A stretch of DNA of 64,000 nt, taken from contig OW051493.1 in the NCBI GenBank assembly GCA_932521035.1, positions 2,480,001 through 2,544,000 on the forward strand, read 5' to 3'. Below the pieces are notes generated by a model that had not been told where the DNA came from, did no database searches, and worked only from the letters and a program-made list of their open reading frames with translations. The translations under genes were made by a program, and so were the position numbers. Of this stretch, positions 10,029-21,100 are shown piece by piece. The stretch comes from Oscheius dolichura. Its lineage: Eukaryota; Nematoda; Chromadorea; Rhabditida; Rhabditidae. Position 1 is the stretch's first letter. Each line of letters opens with the position of its first letter.

Positions 10029-12710
10029 ATGGGTGAAGAGGGTCGAAGTGAGAAGATGGGTCTCCTCGGAGCCATCTCTTACATCATCGGCAACATCGTC
10101 GGTTCCGGCATCTTCATCACACCGACCGGTATCCTGACCCAAGTCAATTCCGTGAGTTCAAACTCCGACTAATCCACGGGGCCAGTTATCCGTAGTCATA
10201 CCGGGGGAATAAGCAAGCGAGCTGGGTTTCTTCTTTTTTGTGGGAGCAGCTCCATTTTTTGCAAAGAAAAGCAAGACATCTTATCAGTCCTCCGGGGGCA
10301 GCAATTAACATAGAAAGGTAGACGTAACGAGTGGACTGAGCAGCGGGATCAAAAGACGAAATGGCCAGCTGGACCAGGGTCTGCGCATTCGCACCCGTAA
10401 ACTCTCGGCAGCGCGAGATCTTGTACTTTAGAGTCGCTACTTTCCAATCCCTCCTACTGCCGAGATTTTACGGGTGCAGACGCAGCCTGTTCCTCTCGGG
10501 ATCCATGCACCCGCATCCGTAAAAACTCGGCAGCTGGTATCTTTTTGATCGGAACAACGGAAAATACCAATTTCTCGCGCTGCCAAGATGCTACGGGTGC
10601 AGCAGCAGAGCCACCCGGCTAAATTCAGCCAATTCTCTCAAAAAAGAAAGAAAGGAACTGTACAGGTTGGCATGTCCTTGATCATCTGGATAGCCGCCGC
10701 CCTGGTCTCAATGTTGGGTTCCTTCTGCTACGTCGAGTTGGGCACGAGTATCCGGATGTCCGGCGGCGACTTCGCTTACATGTGTTTCATGGAATGGTAC
10801 CCGGTGGCCTTCGCCTTCATGTGCATCGGCTGCACCATCAACTACCCGGCCACCCTGGCCATCCAAGCCCAAACCTTTGCTGAATATGTCTTCACCGTGA
10901 GCCGTTTCCCGCCTCAAACCCCAGCCTTTCCAGGGATTCAGTGTCGAAATGGACAGTACCAGCGAGTTCTGGGCCAAGAAATTGCTCGGCTTCTCGCTTA
11001 TCTGGATCCTAATGTTCATGAATTTCTTTTCGCTGAAGACGTTCGTCTCTCGGTTTCAAATAGTCGCCTCCTTGGCCAAGATTGCAGCTACTGGGCTGGT
11101 TATCGGCATTGGTTTCTACTTCCTGGCCATAAAAGGTACGCAACAGGCCGTGAACTTGGCTGCCTTTGTATTAGGGCTGTCAGGAGGGCTGAAACTCACT
11201 TCTCTTTGGTTTTTGCGTCTTTTGAAACGCTTTCAATGATTGTACACAAAAACAAAAAGCTAGTTTCGAATGGAGGAATCGAACCCGAAGAAAAAAAGGT
11301 TTTCCGAATTTCCAGTCCAACTTTTTACCACTACGCCATCATGCCTCATATGTAAGGGGCGGATAAAAGAATGACTAGCCCTCGCTATTTATGAAAAATA
11401 ATATAGTTCTAAAATAACCATTTTTGAGTTTTATTCAAAATATCTGCCCGAAAATGAGAGAATTTCTGATTTTCCAGGACAAACGAAGAATTTGGCACAT
11501 CCGTTCAGTAATTCCACCTACAATCCGGGAAACATAGTACAGGCCATGTTCGCCGGTCTCTATTCCTACGACGGATGGGATATTCTCAACTACGGTGTCT
11601 CTGAACTCGAGAATCCGAGGAGAAACATGCCACTGGCCATTATTATCGGGATGTCGGCCATCGCCATCATCTACCTGGCTGTCAACGTCTCCTATTTTAC
11701 TATTCTATCGGTTTCCGATCTGGAAGCATCCAATGCCGTCGCTATGGTTCGTTTTCCATCTCTCCAAACAGAAAAATAAGTTCAGAGCTTCGCCAAGGAA
11801 GCAATCCCCGACGCTTTTTGGATAATGCCCATTTTCGTCGCCATCCTCCTTGTCGGCTCGTTGAATTCGACCATGTTCTCAGCCAGTAGGCAGGTTTCCC
11901 CCAATTGATAGAATATAAATCATGCTCAGATATCTCCAAGCAGTTTCCAAGGAACACCAGCTGCCGTCAGCTATCAGCGGTATCAATCCAGTCAGTGATT
12001 CTCCTCGAGTCGCTCTCTTTGTCCACATTTTAATAGCCATGGTCGTGTCTTTTGCTGGAGACTTGGATAATTTAATTAATGTAAGACATCCCAATTATAT
12101 TTAATTATCCATCTTCAGTACGTGGCTTTTGCTCAATGGTCCCAGAGAGCTGTTACAATGATAGCGTTGATGTGGATCCGTTACAGGTACACCCAGTAAT
12201 AATTATAACAATAAGAATAATTTCTATAGAAGGTGGCCTGTACATCCGGAGAAGATGAGAATGCCCATTGTAATGCCGTTCCTATTCTGTCTGGTTTGTT
12301 CAGCGCTGGTTATTGTCAACTGTATAACGGACATCAAATCAGCTGGTGTAGGACTAGGTACTGCTTATTGAGGAAGACAGATCAATGCTCTTTAGGTATC
12401 CTTGCTGGTGGCGCAGTAATTTTTGTTATATTTGTATGGGATAGAGCACTCCCATCGGTGCACAAATATCTCGCTGTGACAACAGCAATCAATGGTAATC
12501 TAAACCCTACATGCTAAATTATACTGCCCCTTAGACAGCTCAACTAAATTTGCACAAATCATCTTTGACGTAATGCCGGAACTTGAAATAAACTCTGCCG
12601 GGCGAGATGCAGCAATAGGATTAGTAAAGGTTCATCCAGAAGATCCTGGTTCTGTTAAAGATTGGATTGATAAAGAAGAAGAAGAGCTTTCTCAGTGTGA
12701 AAGGTTATAA
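10029..12710 (+). CDS. SLC7-type amino-acid transporter (LAT/light-chain family)
   Basis: Exons are 10029-10151, 10666-10896, 10934-11135, 11478-11746, 11786-11889, 11930-12080, 12119-12186, 12230-12357, 12396-12494 and 12535-12710, giving 516 residues. The first helix contains GNIVGSGIFITPTGIL, the substrate-binding GSGIF signature of the APC/LAT superfamily. A later segment, SYDGWDILNYGVSELENPRR, is the characteristic loop of this family. SASRYLQAVSKEHQLP matches the conserved intracellular region before helix 9. About 12 membrane spans are expected, with amino-acid exchange or uptake at the plasma membrane. The extracellular stretch after exon 2 (FSVEMDSTSEFW) lacks the cysteine that vertebrate LATs use to link to 4F2hc/rBAT, so it may work without a disulfide-linked heavy chain. 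Intron 11890-11929 uses a GC donor. The start follows a TTTCAG leader acceptor. It ends tail-to-tail with the GIGYF gene. Confidence 0.93.
10392..10476. repeat. palindromic element, copy 3 (intron 1 of the transporter)
   Basis: The arms CACCCGTAAACTCTCGGCAG and CTGCCGAGATTTTACGGGTG pair almost perfectly. Total length is 85 bp. It lies in the first intron of the SLC7 gene, 38 bp before copy 4. Confidence 0.85.
10514..10599. repeat. palindromic element, copy 4 (intron 1 of the transporter)
   Basis: The arms CATCCGTAAAAACTCGGCAG and CTGCCAAGATGCTACGGGTG pair with a few mismatches. It is 86 bp long and sits in the same intron and orientation as copy 3. The centres of copies 3 and 4 are not alike, so this is not a simple tandem duplication. 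Confidence 0.8.
11265..11350 (-). other. tRNA-like sequence (degenerate tRNA-Ser or tRNA-derived repeat) in an intron
   Basis: On the minus strand this intronic segment carries a perfect A box (TGGCGTAGTGG, 11,338-11,328) and a perfect B box (GGTTCGATTCC, 11,285-11,275) of a type 2 internal RNA polymerase III promoter, about 43 bp apart. Between them is GTTGGACTGGAAATTC, resembling a tRNA-Ser(GGA) anticodon arm. The acceptor stem does not pair, so it is not a functional tRNA. A decayed tRNA gene or a SINE head is the likely origin. It lies in the third intron (11,136-11,477) of the SLC7 gene, antisense to it. Confidence 0.45.
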
Positions 12711-12899
12711 TTATCTGTACATAAAGAACAAGTCAAAATAAAAAACGTTTAACAAAACAAAAGACAATAACATGGTGTTGCAGAGGTCTATCTATATGTA
12801 AAACTAGCTAAAACCAAAAAAACCGGGACTGAAACTCCGGGCAATTCGACTTAGACCAACTGCATATATTTTATAACAATACCCTTATTAAATAAAGAC

Positions 12900-15800
12900 T
12901 TAACGCTTCTGGGAGGAGAAGACCGTCTCGATTTCACCCTGATTGACTCTATTCGGATCTCCTGTAGCTCGGAAACCGAGACAAGAACCATCAACAATCA
13001 GACGAGCTCCCTAAACCAAGAAGAAAATGAGATAGAATGGTGTTAAAATGCCTTATTTTTTTTCTTCCTTCCCTGAGTGCCACCCATACCAGTACCCGCT
13101 TGGCTAGCGCTTGAGAGATCCTAAAAGCACAATTATTAATTTATAAGTAGTTAAACTCACATCTTTATCCGTGTCACGGCGCTTACGAGACTCGGATCGT
13201 TTCTGGAGATACTCTTTAACAAATTCCTTAGCACTTTTAGAAGAGCCGAGATATCCTTCAATATAATCTTCAACTTCGTTTGGATTTTCAACGCTTTCCA
13301 AAAATGATGACAGCACATCTGCATCGACCTCTGAGTTTATCTCCTTTAGTCGTTTAGTAACCCATTGAGTGAAAGGATCGACAGACTAAACGATAATAAT
13401 AGTTTTTGAAAGAATTTCAATTACCACAACTTTGACAGTATTTTTAGGAGGTGCTGGTTTAGCTGGCTGAGGAGCAGATTTCTTTGTTGTAGGAGCAGCA
13501 GATTGAACAATTTTGTTGGCAGCTTGCAGCGATGGGCCATCCCAATTTGCGGCAGAAACTACCGGCTTCGCGTCAATTCCTGCTCCTCCCCAAGCAGGCT
13601 TTCCGGGAGCCTTGCTAACATTTGAAGCGTTCCAAGAAATACGCTGGGATGCGTTAGCCCATGTTCCAGATTGAACGGGGGCTGGTGCGCCAGAACTTTC
13701 CTGCTGTAAATATATAGGTATGCAAGTAGTACTGACAAAAAACTACCTCTTTCCTAATTCTGGCCATCTCTCTAGCTTCAGCTGTCTGCTGCCGCTCTTC
13801 CTCTTCTTGGATCTCTCGAAGAGTCTTTTCGCGAGATGAAGCTTGTGAAGATGTAGACCAAGGGGCAGCTGAAATCAGTCATAAAGAAACAGAAACAATT
13901 AATGTGACGACAAAACCTGTAAAAGAACCCACTTTTAGGCTTTTGTGGTGGCGATTTTTTTGTTGTAGCTGTCTGCCAAGGAGTATCAAGTTCTGTAGCA
14001 GGAGTAGTAGGTTTAGATGACTGAAAAAGATAATATATTACCATTTAAATTCAATACTTACACTCCAACCGTCTTCGTTATTCAACATTCTTTCTACATC
14101 CTTAGCAGCTTTCTGATCCTCCTTTTCTCGACGAGCAATTTCTGCTGCAGCTTGCATCCTTCGAATTTTAGCAGCATCTTCCTCAGCTTTCTTTTGTAAA
14201 AGTTTGCGGTGTTCTTCCGCAGCTTCTTCAGCTTTCCTGCAAATAATTGGTAATAAATTCAATATCAATAGCTTACTTTCTACGTACTTCCTCTTCGTGC
14301 TTTCTTCTGAATTCGGCTTCTTTCTTTCGAGATTCTTCTTCAAGCCTTCTCTTTTCATCTTCGACCTTTTTCAATTCTGCGCGTCGTGCTTCCTCATCTT
14401 GTCGTCTTTGCTCTTCAACGATTTTGAGCTCAGCTTCGTGTCGACGACGTTCTTCTTCAATTCGAGCTCTATTAGCCGCTTCAATTGCCTCCAATTTTTT
14501 CTGTAATTCCAACTGCTCCATTTGCTTTTTCAATAGTTCTTCTTCAAACTGCTTATGCATCAATTCCTGGAAAAATGACAATCACTATATCTATTAGGAA
14601 AGATGCACCTGCTTTCGTTGAAATTCCAATTCCTTTTCTTGTACAGCTCTTTGTTGTTCCTCAACTTGTTTGGCTCGCATCAGCATCATTTGATGGTATT
14701 CCGGCGACATTTTCTGCATCGAATCGTATCTCTGCTTTTCCGCCAACATGTCCTTTTCATCAAATGCCGCGCCAACATTGGAATTAAACATGGGACCGGG
14801 GAACATGGCTTCATTCCAAACACCTGGCGTTCTAAAAAAATGCAATTTAGTAAAACCATATTTTTCGCCTACCCGAAGAAATTCTTATTAAATCCTGGAT
14901 TAGGAGGATAACCATATGGCTGGGCCGGTGAAGGCGCTGGAACTGGGGCCGGTAGAGGTGCAGGAGAAGGTTTATAGTCAAAGACGGTTTGAGGGCCGTT
15001 CAATACTTTTAATTCGCCTAATGTTTTGTACTGGGTATCTTCTTTACGACGAACTTTGAGATCGTCTTTAAAATAATTCATCTGATACCAGGTGCACATT
15101 TGTTCCTAAACTAAGATATTGCTCAGCAATTAAATCTGCAGTAAACCTTATTAAATGGACCGCGTTCTGTTTCTGTAGGGTCGAGATAGAAAAATTCCAC
15201 AATCCGAGCTGGGGCCGGTACACTACCAACGGATGTGGATGCACTGAAGCTATTTGGTACAGATGCTTGTTGAGAGCCGTTATTCGGGCGATCCGGTTGA
15301 CCCGTGGAGCTATTCTAAATGAGATCCAAAATGAACGCGACTTTTGGAGAGCAACCTGTTGCTGTTGTTTCCAATGTGTAGGTGGAGCGTGATTTTCCTT
15401 AGGCTGCCGATATCGGCCATCATCATCAAACGATCCTCCTGCGGCTTCAGTACTAAAACAAACAATTGTTCATAAAAAGGTTATCCTACGGCTTTTCCGT
15501 TTCATCTCCATCGTCAAACCATTCAGGCATAGCTACACCGTTTTCCTGTTTTTGAATGGCAGTGAAAGAATTTTCAACATTCCAAGAGCCTTCTAGAAAA
15601 CAATTTTCGTTGAAATTAAAAATGCATCCAACCTTCTCTGCTATTCCAAGCATTGCTAGAGTTTTGGCGTCCAAAGCGACTGACTTGCGACCATCCACCA
15701 TTATCAGGATCGGCAGGTTCAGCATCATCGCTTGTGCTCCTCAAGCGGTTACGAGGACGATCCTTGGGGTCTCGTGGATCATAGAGTCCTTGAGCTCGTG

Positions 15801-16641
15801 AATTGATTTGAGCAGCTCCTGCAGTTGTACTTGCTCCTCTTCCTGCTACGGCACCACCTCGCCCACGAGGAACTTAAAAACCACATTTCCATTGTAAGAC
15901 AAGTGGGAACCATATTTTTGTCCGTATATAGATTGTTGGTCTTCGCCTTGACCCAATGGGTTACCTCTCCCCAGCGAACGTGCTAAATTAGCTCGACCAT
16001 TGAGTCCTGTCCCTGTTCCCATTTGTGAAGCACCTCGACCTGAAAGCCAATAATTAATGAAGTCCAGTTACAATCCAGTTAAAAAACTATGCAGAAAATA
16101 ACTGACTCCAATTAGAGGGGCCTTTCACCGGTGTCCACTGATTTCCTTTTACTTGGGGACTATTTGGCCCGTTGGGAGAGCCTCCTGTAGCCACTGCCAT
16201 ACGATCAGATTGATTTAGGGATGACATTGCTTTGGACGAATTGATGTTCATTTGAAGACGCTGAATTTCAAATATTCTAAAAAATTAGAAAAGTAGAACC
16301 TGCTCATGCTCCGTCATGGCCGTTGTTACAGCAGGTGCACGATAGTCTTCGTTATATATTGGGCACTTTTCCAACCCAGAAGGAGTATGATGAGGTCTTG
16401 GCTGTAAAACGAGGAGCTCTTCGCGTCCATAACGATTTTTGGCGAGCACAGCGGGGCACGGTTCAATGAACTAAATTTATAATATTTTGATTGTCAAATA
16501 AATAGAACGAACTGGTTCTTCTTCGGTTGTAGACACTCGAGGGGAATTAGTGAGACTTCCCCCATTTCCAGGACCATGAAAGGCCGAACGAATCCAGGCA
16601 GGTTGGAACTTATCAGCGGGTGCGGCAGAAGCAGACGACAT
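12900..16641 (-). CDS. GIGYF-like GYF-domain protein
   Basis: A multi-exon gene starts at 16641 (MSSASAAPADKFQPAWIR). Exon 2 runs 16470-16300 and exon 3 begins at 16260. The last coding exon ends with TAA at 12,900-12,902. The order matches animal GIGYF proteins: a Gly/Arg-rich part (RGRGASQMGTG), an acidic PEWFDDGD motif at about 15,500, then the GYF domain split over two exons (FFYLDPTETERGPF near 15,190; QMCTWYQMNYF near 15,100). A long Glu/Lys coiled coil follows (13.8-14.8 kb), then a C-terminal FLESVENPNEVEDYI and the LGF...GEIET tail at about 12,930. GIGYF binds proline-rich partners through the GYF domain and represses translation together with 4EHP. A 128-bp piece is duplicated at 3,954-4,081. 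Intron 13011-13051 needs a GC donor. Confidence 0.9.
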
Positions 16642-18163
16642 TACGATTGCTGAAAAAAAAGTAATTAATTATTCAAGTGTACATGCTAATTGGAAATAAA
16701 AAGAAATAGGTTGGCATTATTGTGGGTCAATTAATCAATAGATAACCTCAAAAATAGATAACGGCTTTGTGGTAGCCGTAAATTCATGGGTAAATTGATT
16801 TAACATAAAACACATAACGAAAAGAGCGCTGTTTTGAGCCAGGTTATAATTCTTTCAACGCCAAACTTTGAGAAAATCAAAGGATAGGGAAAATTCAAAT
16901 AAAAGAACAAGGAAGTACATGATAAACATTGCGTGACACCGCGTATAACTACAAATATGTGTTCGATTCGAAGGTAGAAACTTTGCCTTCTACAGTAGAA
17001 CTGAACTTTACATCTTTATCAGTAGTAACAGGAGTTAGTCATCGATGAAAAAAAGGTATTACGTTTGTTCCTTTAGGCCAATTTTAGTGAAGGCAACGAA
17101 CAAGCCGCCGCGCGCACGTGACGCGATTGCCTTGCCACGGAGCACTATTACACTTCCCGGCTTGGACTAAAGTCGATTGGCTGTCATTAGGCTTTTTATG
17201 GGGGTGCAGCAGCGTATAAGTTAGACGAGGAGAGCAGTTATTTCTAGCTGAATGAAAAATTAGCCAACGAGAACATATTGACAAATGGAAAAAAGTACCA
17301 ATAAACACATGAGTCATTAGTTATCGTATTCGTTTGTAGATTTGTATAAAGCTCATTGTCAATGGAATTAGTCAAAAGGTCAGTGTGTATCAATAAAATG
17401 TAAGAAAAGAACAAAAAATGGAAGCAACTGATTTGTGGATATAACAATGTATTAGAATAAAAAGAAAATGAAAGCAAAAGCAGCAATTTATAAATTCAGA
17501 CCATTCGACGGAACAGTTCGCGACCAAAATGGAAGTACAAGTGAAATGTTTGCTTGTCGTCTAGATATGTTGCCTCACTGATATCAATAGGTATTTTTCA
17601 TTACGTTTTGTCTTCTTCACGTGCTGACAGGCTTACTTTCTCACAGAATCGAATATTCTCACCCGTAAGGATCAACGGTTTATAACTTGCTGACTGTACA
17701 ATCGTATTGCCGCTCCGTATTTCCTATCAGCTTGCTCAAAACAGTTCTGTTGTCGCCTATGTGTCAGCTCTTTTCCGTAGTTTGTACCGCTAGCACTTGT
17801 GACATCCTCTATCCGTACGAACGCTAAACGACAGTAAATTGTCGATGCCTCCATCCTCTCCGGAGTACAGTATCCCTTTCTCCCTCCATACAAAAGAGCC
17901 GACTGTTTCTGCCAGTAGTTGGCACCCAGCCGGGACAGGATAATCGTCATCCCGGTCCAGTTCTGCCAGCCGGAGGGTGATCGATTGACCTCACCCAATC
18001 AGAGAGTTACAGAGGGTGGGAGGGAAGCAAATCGTTCTCGTATATTCTCACAGTATTACTTCTATGGCTATGTCGCTCCTGGCTGTAAGTTACTTCCATC
18101 TTCTGGTTGTCTTACTATCTCTATAGTATACATTATACAATATTTCAGAATATCAAAAAGAAA
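16642..18163. other. intergenic region between divergent genes
   Basis: This is the upstream region shared by the GIGYF gene (minus) and the K-Cl cotransporter (plus). A 108-codon minus-strand frame (17,998-17,672) has protein-like composition but no ATG and no splice context. I do not call it a gene. A TATTTCAG near 18,140-18,149 precedes the cotransporter start codon and may be the spliced-leader site. Confidence 0.4.
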
Positions 18164-21100
18164 ATGGCGACGGCGGGGTGAGTTACAATAACAAATAATC
18201 ATAAGAAATAGTGAGAGCAGCGCTAATCAGCTGGGTGCATCGCAAAAGGCACAAAAAAATAAGCGAGGCATCAAATTTTCCGCACGGCATAATCATCGCG
18301 TTCCGCGAGACGTGATGTGTCGTGATGTGAAAAAGTACGATCGACACTTTCCTCACTCTATCCCAATAGCCTGGGAGTCACACATTTCCACTTTTGTGTC
18401 TCTTTTATTTATTTACAGGCGGAACAGTGGCACTTGCTTGAATTCGCAGTCGCTTAGCTGTAAACGCGTTCTTAAATAATTATCGTTTTTGTATATTGTT
18501 TTCTGTGCTAGTAGTTGGTAACATTATAAAGCTAGATTTACACAAAAGAAACAAATGAAAATGAAGTATTGCATGAAAAAACGAAAGGAATAGGTTAAAA
18601 ACGACGGGAAATTTTGCATCGTTTCGGATACGGTTTTGAGCAAAATTACTTTTTGCCGGTTTTCAAAATTCATCAAATTGAGAAGAAATTCAGAAGACGG
18701 TTCAGCACAGTAACACAGGTGAATCCGGAGACGCTGGAGACGATGAAAGCCAACGGGCTGACGCCGATTGGCGAAGAGGAAGAGCACCGCCGTCCCAGCC
18801 ATCGGAAGAGCACATTCGGGCATTTGGCTCTGTTCAAGGGGGACGACGAGAGCGGCCATGCCTCCTTCATCTCGGGTTATACCACCCCGGGACCGAAGGA
18901 GCGAGCCACCTCGGAACATAAGAAGGTTACAGTGAGGAGAAGACTGACAACAGCCAGTTTAGGCCAACTTGGGAGTCATGATCGGGGTCTACTTGCCCAC
19001 GATCCAACACATTTTGGGAGTGACCATGTTTATCCGGCTCTTTTGGGTCGTGGGAATGGCTGGCCTCTACTGGACACTCGTTCTATTGGCTCTCTGCTGT
19101 CTCTGTGTAATTTCTAATAATCAAGCATTTCTTAAAGGGACAGTATGACCGTTTTTTGAAGTTGGCTTCATCTTGTTCAGAATTTTTTTCTGATCAAAGT
19201 TATCTATTTTAAAAATTATAAAAATGTCAAATTCGCGAGAAAAATGCATATAAAGTTTCAAATTTGTATTGCGAATTTCATCCGACGCGCTTCCAAGCAA
19301 CGCCGGTTGCCTGGAATAAAACCGCGCGCTGTTTACGTGCCCATTTGACTGCATTTTCTCCCGATTACGGTGTTTTCATGAAAAACAAAATAGTGCATCT
19401 TGATAAGCAAAATTAGCTCTACAAAACAAGACCAATTACAACAAAATTCATGATAGTTTTGAAAACTCGAGGTACTGTAGCAAAAACGGTCATACTGTTC
19501 CTTTAAAAAAAAGCGGAAGATTTTTAATTTCCAGACCCTGTTGACGTCGATATCCCTCTCTGCCGTGGCTACCAACGGTGTCGTCGAGTCCGGAGGAGCC
19601 TATTTCATTATCAGCCGAAATCTCGGAGCGGAGTTCGGCTCCGCCGTGGGCATTCTCTTCTACCTGGCCAATACGGTAGCCGCTTCCATGTACCTCGTGG
19701 GAGGAGTTGAAGTCCTCCTGGTCTGTCTCCCTCCTATAAAATTATAAGAAAAATTCAGATGTACATCTGGCCAGATATGGCCATCGGCGGAAAGGAGGCA
19801 CTCCACGATACTGAACGTACTCCGTCTCCTCTTTTCCCGTCTAATCAGATATTTCAGCCTTTGGCACACTCTACAATAATTACCGTATCTATGGGACCAT
19901 ATTTCTCCTAATACAGGTGGCCATCGTCGCTATGGGAGTCAAATTCGTCCAGCTAATGGCTCCCGTAAGGCCTCCCTTTGATGGTCGCCCAATTGGGAAA
20001 CAGGACCATTTGGCAGGGTATCCCGGCCTGTCGGCCCGTTTTATACCCCCCAGTAAGAAAAGGAATAATTGATATTTAGGTCTCGCTTGCCTGTGTAATC
20101 ATGGCCCTCCTGGCCTGCTTCGCTGGCGGAGTGGAGAAGGCCATCTCCCACAACGGACAGATGTCAGTCTCCCCCTGCCTTCTCCCCCAAATCTCTCCTT
20201 CCAGGGTCTGCTCCCTAGACGACCGTCTGATCCAGTCGTCCGTCCTCTGGGGCCACCATGCCAACATCAGCCACCACCACAACATGAGTGCCGTCACCAG
20301 CATATGCGACGTCTGCGAGAAGAGTCCAGCGTGGGCCATCCTCCCCCATCCCCCTATAATCTCCCCTCTTCAGATTGACTCACATCTTCTGCGACTCCCA
20401 GTCCGAGTACTGCTCCGATTTCACAAAAGTCCGCATGGCCTGTACCCAAGGGTTCACCGGTTTTAATTGGACTACGCTGTCTGGTGAGTAAAGCCCGCCA
20501 AAAAAGCCCGCCGCTTCCTGTTCCCCGGCAGAGACCACGGAGAGGAGGAGGGCGTTTTGAAATACACTAACCGGCTCGGGTCGGATCGGGCTGAATTTGT
20601 CTCTCTGGCTGAGTCGGTGGTTGTTTTTGTTGGCCGGGAGGGAGAGGGGGAAATCGATACTGGGAAGGGGCATCGGAACAGACAGTCTGGGGACTGACGG
20701 GGGAGGGGAGGCGGCTATGGAGTTCTCAGCAGGGCACACGGCAGCCAGCATGCTTTGCACCCGTACACCTTCGGCAGATTGCTTCTTCTTATAGTAAATA
20801 ACAACAAAGGGTCGTCTTTATAATTTTGACTTTTGACTGACCGAGGTTTTACGGAATCGGGGAAGCGAGCGCGCCTGGCCGAGTTCCCAACGGTGCAAGG
20901 CGAGCCGCCGCCGGGCGAGATTCTCCAATGCCTTGCTTCGCCTCCAAACCTGAATACTCTAACACATCCTGTTCTGCAGATCGAGAGCTACTTTCTGATA
21001 TACTCAGAAGTGGATTTTAATTGCCGGAGCCCGCATGAGGCGGGATTTTAGCCCACTTCCACCCTGTTTTGCTCATTTTTGGGCTAGAACCCTGCCCATT

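Noticed and set aside
17672-17998. A 108-codon minus-strand frame upstream of the K-Cl cotransporter
   Set aside because: It has protein-like composition but no ATG, no splice acceptor giving a start and no family match. It is too weak to annotate.
18231-18330. Possible tRNA or promoter element near the cotransporter start
   Set aside because: No A or B box pair and no cloverleaf could be drawn.
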